A stretch of DNA of 5,107 bases from assembly GCA_016180605.1 (NCBI GenBank), contig JACPAW010000025.1:1-5107 (forward strand). Direction: 5' to 3'. A program made the translations under genes and the position numbers. Each line of letters opens with the position of its first letter. Positions within the stretch are counted from its first letter, which is position 1. This document shows positions 1 through 5,107 of this stretch, piece after piece. The notes below the pieces were generated by a model. The model was not told where the DNA came from and did no database searches. It saw nothing but the letters and a program-made list of their open reading frames with translations. This DNA comes from Candidatus Omnitrophota bacterium. Its GTDB lineage: Bacteria; Omnitrophota; Gorgyraeia; Aquiviventales; Aquiviventaceae.

Positions 1-3000
1 TATTCCGTGCACGAGGTTGAAAGCGGCCATGCCTGCAAATACCACACCTCCCACCGTGGTCATCAGATTCAAAGTCCCGTTTCTAATCGAAGTTACCAGT
101 TTTCCGTCATGGTAATTTTGAGCCATCTGATAGGCAGTGCCCTTCAGGTCTCTTCCCATGACAAGCTGTGCGTCAATGATGGGAACCAGAGCCGTGTCGT
201 TGATGTACGCTGCCATTGCCTGGTTGCTTGCCATCGCTTGTTCAAAACTCATTCCGTTAGGAATAACAAAAACAGGAAGCCTTCCTTTTCCAAGCATTGT
301 TTCAAGTGTGTTTGGGGGTGCATTCTGCGCCGATTCCAGATTGGGTGGCGAGAGGAAGCTGTTTAATGCGTACTGATAGTCTCTCTGCATGTTGTTAATA
401 GTAGTGTTAATGAGGTCATCGTTTGGAGGCCTGTTGAGGGCATCAGCGAGCTTATTTCGATGCTGGGGCCAGAATGTTTCTCCCTGCTGGAAAATGGTTC
501 GGAAAAGCCCTACCTGCGAGGGATCGTACATGTCTATGTCAGGCAATGGCTGTTCTTCTGGCTTAGCATCCGGGTTATAGACTGAGATTTCCTTCTGGAT
601 AATGTGCTGTACGGTAATTGCCGGTCCTGCTGGAAGTTGACCGCGAAGGATAGGGATGGTTCCAAGGACGTGCTGTTGCTCATCCGATATGACGGCAAAC
701 ATTCCAACTGGCTGAATCAACCGCGTCTCAATGCGAGGATTACTACCATCTGGATCCGTTACCGTAATCTGAACAGGGATACTGGTAGGACTCATGCCGA
801 CATCCGGTGCGCCTTGTGGTGTCATGGACAGAATGGTATTTGCCTCATAAGGAATACCGTCAATCACCGCAGGCTCGGTGAGCACGAAAAAGCTCTTGTT
901 GAACATAGGCTGGGATTTCTCAACGGTAACAAATTGAATCGCATTAGCCGGCGTTCCATTACTGGTTTGAATCGGAGCAGATAATGCTCTAATACCATGA
1001 TGCAGATCCCCGGCCGCATTGAATTGGATCACTCCACTATTGGGCATAACCGTCGTCTGACCAGAACCACGGCCAGACAACAGTTGAGCCTCAGTTGGCA
1101 TCACGTATACCCCACCGGAAACCAAATGACTATCCCGTCCAAAGGTCACGAAGGCAGGGATTGCGGTTTGGGGATCTGTCGGCATGATCGTCAGATTCGC
1201 CCAGTTGCCAGAGACTAGTCCACGCTCTCCGATGACATTGGCAACCGGGGTGACGTTCCACATCTGGCGACCTTGGAAGAAATTCGTTCCGTCAATCTGC
1301 TCTACATTCCGCCCAGGAGTAAAGCCCGGGGCTCCTACGGGCATTGGTTGGTTATTCGCCGATTGATTCGTCCCTCCCCCAAAAGGCAAAACCAATTGGG
1401 CCGTTCCGGTGGTACGAACGCCACCGACCAAGTCATGGTTTGCCAATTCGACTGGCTGTCCACCCATCGTCACCTGCCCAACGTTGCCACTTTGAATGCG
1501 AACCAATCCTTCGTTGTCCACAATGCCGGCGTAGTAGAAATTGTGCAGGGTGACTAGTGTTTCACGGGCAGCACCAGGAACGGTTTGATCATAGACGCCT
1601 GCCGTGTACTCTGCCTTAGGAATAACCGCGTGAATGGTTCCTGCAAAGACGCCAGAACCCGGAGTACGAACCGTTCCCCCCTGATCGATGTGAATGGTCG
1701 AACTTGGGGGCAGATTGCCAAGGTAAATACCCTTGGTTGTTACGGTGTTTCCGGTTGAAGGATCCAGAACCGCGGTAGTCGAGACGAGTCCCCGGTTCTC
1801 AAGTCGCCAGTTGACGTTCGTCACGATTCCTGTAACCTGACCGGAGGGAGCAATCACATTAGGAGAGGCAGTGAACAAAAACTTTTGAGAGCCGGTGAAC
1901 AATCCTGGATTGGAAGACATTTGTGCGACAGTCGTCAGCCGCCCGCTGGACATGGGTGCGCCACCGGAGCCTAAGTCGGTTTGAGCCATAAGAAGTGGAA
2001 ATGCGGTATGGGGATTAGTATAAAGGATGTCGTTGAGTTGTCGCGTGCTCAAAGCAGTCTCACGTCCTGCTATCCGAATTGCCGCGGCCTGTCCATCGAT
2101 AACCTTTGTGCTACCGTTTGGCTGCACGCGGAAGGTGTACCAAGCATCTTTAAGCGTTGCGGGACCTTGGATGGGTCTTGTTGGTTCGTAGGGATTGAAA
2201 ATTTTGGTTCCTATGATCAACTGAGGAACCGGCGCATCGGCAGTACCTACAAAACCCGCCGCACCCGGTGTGACCAGCGCTCCATCGCGCATCGCAATGC
2301 CGCTTCGGGCGAGGTTTCCGGATTCGGTGATATGAATCCCCGCTTGCCACAGGCGACCGGTAGGACTGCTGGTAACCGCTAATGTAAAGGTAGGACGATT
2401 TCCTACGGATTGCATATATTTATCTGAAAAAGAAACTGTAGAGTTTGTATTGAGTGCAGTGTAGTCCAACTGCATGGCCGCCGTAGGACCGGCAAACATC
2501 AAAGACGCCGGGTCATTGATGCGAAGGCCGATATTGACATTGCTACCGTTGACTCCTTGGATTGTCGAAACATAGCTATCCGCAAAACCTTGCTGGACCT
2601 GATAAATACTCGGAGGCACATGAATCGGGTCTGCACCTGCTCCATCCGGAACGATGAATTGCGGCAAGTGAAAGATTTGACCGTTGGTAGAAAGATAATA
2701 ACTGGTGGGTCCGGTTTTAAATACATCCGCCTGACCCTTTAATTGTGTGCCATCCATAAGCCGCGTCATCGAGTAGCCGATGGAAGTCAGTCCCCCGCCG
2801 TTAGGAGTTGTCCATCGGGCGAAGTTCCAATCTTGGCTAGGCTGGCTTTGAATCACAAAGTAACTGTCGCTAAATTTAGTCAAAATAGGCTCAAGCCCGG
2901 CACCGGATCGCAGGATTGCCGTCATCTCCATCGGCCGATCAGGCGCCCAAGCGTGGAACTCTGTTGGATATGGGGTCATGGGCGCTAATCCTGCCTGCTT

Positions 3001-5107
3001 GGGATTAAGGTTCAGCATTCCTCCAGTTACCTGTTGGCCGCTTAATCCGGAAATTAAGTCCTTCATGGAGCCATACTGGTTGGTGGGAATCCTTGGACCA
3101 CCCATACTTACAGGCATCGACCAATAGCGCGAGCCTTCCCCAAAAAGGGAACGCATGCCAAAGCTATTCGCGCTTAAGTCCATCGTGGCACTTAATTGCA
3201 ATGGCACAGAGCTGATTCCTTGAAGACTGTTGTCCACACGGAACTGGACTTTGGAGGGAACATCCATGCCATACGACTGCTGAACACCGGTTATCATCAA
3301 GCGGCTTTGTGAGATGGGGTCCGACCGGTTCCAACCATCCTGGAGAATCAACCCTCCTGGGCTCCAGGCAGGGTTGGGAGCCACTCCTGTGAATGTTCCT
3401 CTGGCTACGACGGTATCCCCAACCGTTGCTATCGATGCGACCTGATCCCCCATTTGAAACTGAGAAGTCTGCTGGTTGTAAGCTAACTTATTCAACGAAA
3501 CGTTGCGCCATCCAGTACCTGCTTCGAGCCCCAACTTTCCAGAAGCGTCCATGAATCGCCAAACACCGGTAACGAGGGTTTGGTCTGGTAGAACTAACTG
3601 CTGGTGCGTTCCGATGTCCACGACCGCCGTCTTTCCTTTTAAGTCATCGAACATGACTCCACCGCGCATGACGGCAACCGCCGTATTTTGCACCTTAATC
3701 GAAGCTGCGGTAACCGGCGTATCGGTGGCACTATTACCGACTCCCAATATGGTCCCCACACCGTAGTTGGGCTGGAAAGGCTGAAGAACTCCCACGTTTC
3801 CGGAAACGCCTCCGTTAAAGAGCGCGTTAAAGGACAGTTGGGGAGTAACCGTCATACCATCAGCCGTGTCGAAGGGGCGAGCGACAAGATTGTCTTTATC
3901 CGCTATCGCTCGCATTCCATGCGGCGGGCTGCCGTCATAGATGGATTGATTGGTTGCGGGTCCGGCGGTCGCATCGGTACGCCAGGGGAAAAAGAGACCT
4001 TCTTGCTTTGTCAACAGATTGCTGTGAATGACACCGAACTGCTTATCTCCAGCCTTGGCAAAACGAGTTGGGTCAAGACCCACAGAGAAAAAGCCTTCGG
4101 TATTCTGAGCGTTAATCTTAAAGGGCACATTGGGAATCGCCCCGTACATGCCACCGGTGAGAGCAAAACCGGTGTCTATGGAAGCATCCTTGGAATAGAG
4201 GGCAAGCACCCGGCCGGTTGGGTCAACGGCTGCACTTAGTGGCACGCGTCCAACAATTTGCGGACCGGAAACCGCATCAAGCCTCACCCCTCCTCCTGGC
4301 ACTCCTTCTGGCGCCGTGGCAGCGGCAGCGGCAAGACTTCGCATGGGTAGCTGTATGGTATTGTTTGCCGTCGAAAAGTAAGGATCGTTTCCTGTTCCCC
4401 ATCCAAGCACTCGGGGTGTGGATTGATTTGTCGGAAGTCCTACCATCCAACCTCGAGTAGCTATCACCTCTCCGGTTTGCGTTTCCACAATAGGACTGGA
4501 AGCGTATTGCCAGTTAGCAGGGCTTCCTTTCAGAAGATTTCGCGCCTCACCGAGATTGGAATGGAACAAGCCAATCGGCGTGAATTCTTTTTGATCGACT
4601 GTCGGGTTGAAAGTCACATTGGCATCCGGTTGCAGGCGAAACGCATTGCTGGGAATAAACTTATCGCCCAACCACATTCCTTCTGGGCGCCCGGATGTTC
4701 CCTCCGGGCTTAGGAAACTCACCAGAATCTTGTTACCCCAGGCATCCACTGCGGTACCGGCTTCTCCATATTTAGGGTGAGAGAATAATCCTCTTACCTC
4801 TCTTAAGCCGGCGACGTAGTCTGCCTTGGATGTCTGTGTCACAGTCGGCCTTGGGGTGCTATTCGGAGCGGCAAGATAAGCTGATGGGTGTAAGGATAGC
4901 CAGCTTCCGGATCCATCTACGGGCTTGCGGGCAGCTTCAGGGATCCTAGAATTCACAGCCTCGTAGGCTCCAGGGGCTCGGAACCAGGCTCGCATGGCCC
5001 CTTGCTCGCGCGTCAGGGGACCGATGAACTTCTGGTTGCTGCTACCTGGCTTTGCTGGAGCTGCGTAGGCACCACCCTTCGAGACCCACGGATGCATAAG
5101 CCCGGCT
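1..5107 (-). CDS. Interior of a giant uncharacterised, probably surface or structural beta-repeat protein (partial at both ends)
   Basis: The reverse-strand frame whose codons fall on + triplets 1-3 through 5104-5106 contains no TTA, CTA or TCA triplet, so 1,702 codons are open; this is essentially impossible by chance and all other frames are interrupted. Neither end is present. The first in-frame ATG (5097-5095, MHPWVSKGG) lacks a clear ribosome-binding site and is not followed by a signal peptide, so the gene probably begins upstream. The product has no cysteine, is rich in Gly, Thr, Val, Ser, Asn, Gln and Pro, and shows many short beta-hairpin-like segments of the form hydrophobic-x-hydrophobic-(D/E/N)-x-x-G-x-(L/V). 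Internal repeats lie at about residues 119-226 and 293-385 and at residues 1091-1342 (counted from 5106). Residues from about 1503 on look helical, and residues 1679-1699 are hydrophobic. I recognise no named family or active site. A role as an adhesin, sheath, fibre or other extracellular scaffold is inferred from composition only; a phage structural protein is an alternative. Coding call very secure, function unknown. Confidence 0.94.
10..72 (-). other. Hydrophobic segment, possible transmembrane helix
   Basis: About 21 residues ending the visible protein are hydrophobic or small; the core is TTVGGVVFAGMAAFNLV. An Arg lies a few residues before it (SIRNG) and a His follows. Glycine and alanine spacing (GG, AG, AA) would allow helix packing. 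It could be a membrane-spanning helix or a buried helix in a fibre or phage-type structural protein. What follows lies beyond position 1, so a C-terminal anchor cannot be confirmed. Confidence 0.4.
73..600 (-). other. Helical Asn/Gln/Met/Ala-rich segment of the giant protein
   Basis: From about residue 1503 the composition changes. Acidic-Pro linker sequence (PDAKPEEQPLPDIDMYDP) gives way to stretches that favour alpha-helix, such as RNKLADALNRPPN, LINTTINNMQRDYQYALN, SFEQAMASNQAMAAYIN and LKGTAYQMAQNYHDGK. Strand-turn hairpins like those upstream become rare; LPVFVIPNG (about 282-256) is the main exception. This looks like a separate alpha-helical domain, perhaps a stalk or packing segment leading to the hydrophobic stretch. 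No heptad repeat is clear enough to call a coiled coil. Confidence 0.5.
601..1080 (-). other. Beta-rich region before the helical C-terminal part
   Basis: Short alternating hydrophobic strands continue (AIQFVTVEKSQPMF, SFFVLTEPAVIDG, VQITVTDPDGSNPRIE, MFAVISDEQQHVLG, GPAITVQHI) with Asp-Gly and Asn-Gly turns. The hairpin-module landmarks are weaker here than upstream. I see no known domain signature. This could be one or two terminal beta domains that cap the repeat array. Confidence 0.4.
1081..1256 (-). repeat. Tandem hairpin module, unit 3 of 3 (shorter)
   Basis: The unit opens with VTPVANVIGERGLVSGNW (Gly of GLV at 1221). The middle is shorter than in unit 1, and the unit closes with LTIMPTDPQTAIPAFVTF and DSHLVSGGVYVMPTEAQL. 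GERGLVS aligns with ENRGLVS of unit 1. LTIMP aligns with STIHI of unit 1. The closing segment aligns with both earlier units. GLV is written GGA CTA GTC. Downstream, VIQFNAAGDLHHGIRAL (about 1029-980) echoes IHITESGNLARSGIAM at 2340-2291 and may begin a further, more diverged unit. Confidence 0.45.
1257..1562 (-). repeat. Tandem hairpin module, unit 2 of 3
   Basis: LVTLHNFYYAGIVDNEGLV (Gly of GLV at 1509) occupies the position of the opening hairpin. It is followed by NVGQVTMGGQPVELA and HDLVGGVRTTGTAQLVLPF. The last piece resembles SHLVSGGVYVMPTEAQLL in unit 3, sharing LV, GGV and AQL. The unit then runs into GGGTNQSANNQPM, a third occurrence of TNQS (Thr at 1371), and a Gly/Pro/Asn-rich loop. 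GLV is written GGA TTG GTT here, so nucleotide identity to the other units is low. Confidence 0.48.
1563..1842 (-). repeat. Tandem hairpin module, unit 1 of 3
   Basis: This unit contains VTGIVTNVNWRLENRGLV with Val at 1836 and the Gly of GLV at 1791, then DPSTGNTV, GIYLGNLPPSSTIHID, and the closing GGTVRTPGSGVFAGTIHAVI. The GLV landmark recurs 94 residues later (1509) and again 96 residues after that (1221), so three units follow one another. The length and the strand-turn pattern fit an Ig-like or similar beta-sandwich repeat, but no family signature is recognised. GLV is written GGA CTC GTC here. Confidence 0.5.
2215..2375 (-). repeat. Hairpin module copy: PTGRLWQAGIHITESGNL ... TPGAAGFVGT
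   Basis: PTGRLWQAGIHITESGNLAR (Thr of PTG at 2361) matches VTGVWRFMDASGKLGLEAG at 3573 in the order TG, W, aliphatic, acidic or polar, SG, aliphatic. The following ALVTPGAAGFVGTADAPVP (Thr of TPG at 2271) matches TVRTPGSGVFAGTIHAVIP at 1674-1618, sharing TPG, a small residue, a hydrophobic, GT and a closing VP or IP. Both halves of the module are therefore present here in a compact form. A single beta domain is inferred. Confidence 0.45.
2881..3120 (-). other. Met/Gly/Pro-rich linker-like stretch
   Basis: The translation is locally dense in Met, Gly, Pro and Ser (SMPVSMGGPRIPTNQ, then QQVTGGMLNLNP, GLAPMTPYPTEF and DRPMEM) and poorer in strand-like alternation than its flanks. This looks like an extended or flexible connector between beta-rich blocks. 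It has no recognised motif, and the reading frame is uninterrupted through it. Confidence 0.35.
3370..3600 (-). repeat. Hairpin module copy: VTGVWRFMDASGKL ... GTFTGVAP
   Basis: The segment opens with QLVLP, then VTGVWRFMDASGKLGLEAG with the Val of VTG at 3573. After a variable middle it closes with QFQMGDQVASIATVGD and VVARGTFTGVAPNPAW. The counterpart at 1860-1620 has VTGIVTNVNWRLENRGLV followed by STIHIDQGGTVRTPGSG and VFAGTIHAVIPKAEY. VTG to the GT motif spans 58 residues here and 65 there; five of the seven extra residues are the TNVNW-type insertion just after VTG. The pattern suggests two beta-hairpins of one small beta domain. The match is degenerate and was made by eye. Confidence 0.45.
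3940..4260 (-). repeat. Long internal protein repeat, copy 2
   Basis: Counterpart of the repeat at 4800-4422. Landmarks: AAVDPTGRVLAL (first paired Ala at 4230), LTGGMYG, AIPNVPFKI, GVIHSNL with His at 4026, FFPWRTDA, and PATNQS with Thr at 3954. The distance from AVD in copy 1 to AVD here is 522 bases (174 residues); from HSNL to HSNL it is 537 bases (179 residues). The segment DTGFALTGGMYGAIP also resembles DTVVARGTFTGVAP at about 3417-3376, suggesting that part of this unit belongs to the wider hairpin-module family. HSNL is written CAT TCC AAT CTC in copy 1 and CAC AGC AAT CTG here. No function is known for the unit. Confidence 0.55.
4422..4800 (-). repeat. Long internal protein repeat, copy 1
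   Basis: Landmarks in order: AVDAWGNKIL starting at 4752, GMWLG, FIPSNAFRL, GLFHSNL with His at 4563, then NWQYA and PTNQS with Thr at 4431. The same landmarks recur in the same order in copy 2 (4260-3940). AVD to HSNL spans 63 residues here and 68 in copy 2. HSNL to TNQS spans 44 residues here and 24 in copy 2, consistent with an insertion here of about 20 residues between NWQYA and TNQS. Shared residues use different synonymous codons in the two copies (GCA GTG GAT against GCC GTT GAC for AVD), so the duplication is old and is kept at protein level. The fold is probably beta-sandwich-like, by inference from strand-like alternation. Aligned by eye, without a score. Confidence 0.55.
4801..5106 (-). 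other. Pro/Ala/Gly-rich entry region of the giant protein
   Basis: Residues 1 to 102 of the visible protein. It is richer in Pro, Ala, Arg and Lys than the parts that follow (for example GGAYAAPAKPGS and IPEAARKP) and has fewer obvious beta-hairpin motifs. It contains the short aromatic pieces AMRAWF and GSWLSLHP. No signal peptide or known domain is visible. It may be a linker or the end of a preceding domain whose start lies beyond 5107. It gives no evidence of function. Confidence 0.4.

Noticed and set aside
2150..2726. Minus-strand frames of 66 and 75 codons at 2150-2350 and 2499-2726
   Set aside because: They overlap the long frame on the same strand in a different phase. Their translations are rich in Arg, Cys and Ser, unlike a real protein and unlike the long frame.
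2300..4200. Repeated ACCGGT hexamers on the + strand as possible regulatory or binding sites
   Set aside because: Those examined (for example near 2358, 3281, 3331, 3558, 4150 and 4171) lie inside the coding frame, irregularly spaced, and several simply encode Thr-Gly turns, so codon choice is the simpler explanation.
3688..4239. Plus-strand open frame of 183 codons, the longest on that strand
   Set aside because: It lies antisense to the uninterrupted minus-strand gene. Its translation is rich in Arg, His, Gly and Cys with no domain-like pattern, as expected of a shadow frame. The same holds for the shorter plus-strand frames throughout the window.
5095..5097. In-frame ATG near the upstream edge as the gene start
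   Set aside because: The ten bases before it show no clear ribosome-binding site, the following residues are not a signal peptide, and the frame stays open to the window edge. It cannot be excluded outright because only three codons upstream are visible.
1..5107. Nucleotide-level tandem repeats, CRISPR array or mobile element
   Set aside because: No direct repeat with regular spacing, no terminal inverted repeats and no transposase-like frame were seen. The repeats found are protein-level only, with different codons in each copy.
1..5107. Recoded genetic code with TGA read as an amino acid
   Set aside because: The long frame contains no in-frame TGA, TAA or TAG, so the standard bacterial code explains it fully.

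Overview
The window holds one thing: the interior of a single very long protein-coding gene on the minus strand, open at both edges. Read from 5106 down to 1, with triplets on + coordinates 1-3, 4-6 and so on read as reverse complement, the frame has 1,702 consecutive sense codons. There is no TAA, TAG or TGA, no convincing start and no terminus. The other frames are broken into short pieces. No intergenic space, RNA gene, promoter, terminator, mobile element or CRISPR array was seen. Every stretch of more than 300 bases lies inside this gene.

The encoded polypeptide has the composition of an exported, surface or particle-associated structural protein. It is rich in Gly, Thr, Val, Ser, Asn, Gln and Pro, alternates short hydrophobic strands with polar turns, and has no cysteine at all in the translated part. 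I do not recognise a named domain or a catalytic motif. Reading N- to C-terminal (high to low coordinates): (i) 5106-4800 is a Pro/Ala/Gly-rich entry region; (ii) 4800-3940 holds a pair of long, diverged repeats sharing AVDxxG, IPxxxF, HSNL and TNQS landmarks in the same order; (iii) 3720-1860 is beta-rich with scattered copies of a hairpin module and a Met/Gly/Pro-rich linker near 3120-2880; (iv) 1836-1081 holds three consecutive copies of the hairpin module spaced 94-96 residues apart; (v) 1080-600 is further beta-rich sequence; (vi) 600-75 changes to probable alpha-helix rich in Asn, Gln, Met and Ala; (vii) 72-10 encodes a hydrophobic segment that could be a membrane helix, after which the gene leaves the window.

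The organism is most likely a bacterium using the standard code, since TGA is never used as a sense codon. Base composition looks roughly balanced to slightly GC-rich by eye. Taxon cannot be fixed. Giant, poorly annotated, repeat-bearing proteins of this kind are known from several environmental lineages, Omnitrophota among them, but nothing here proves such a link. The main point of interest is a giant protein built at least partly from highly diverged internal duplications, ending (in this window) in a helical, possibly membrane-linked section.
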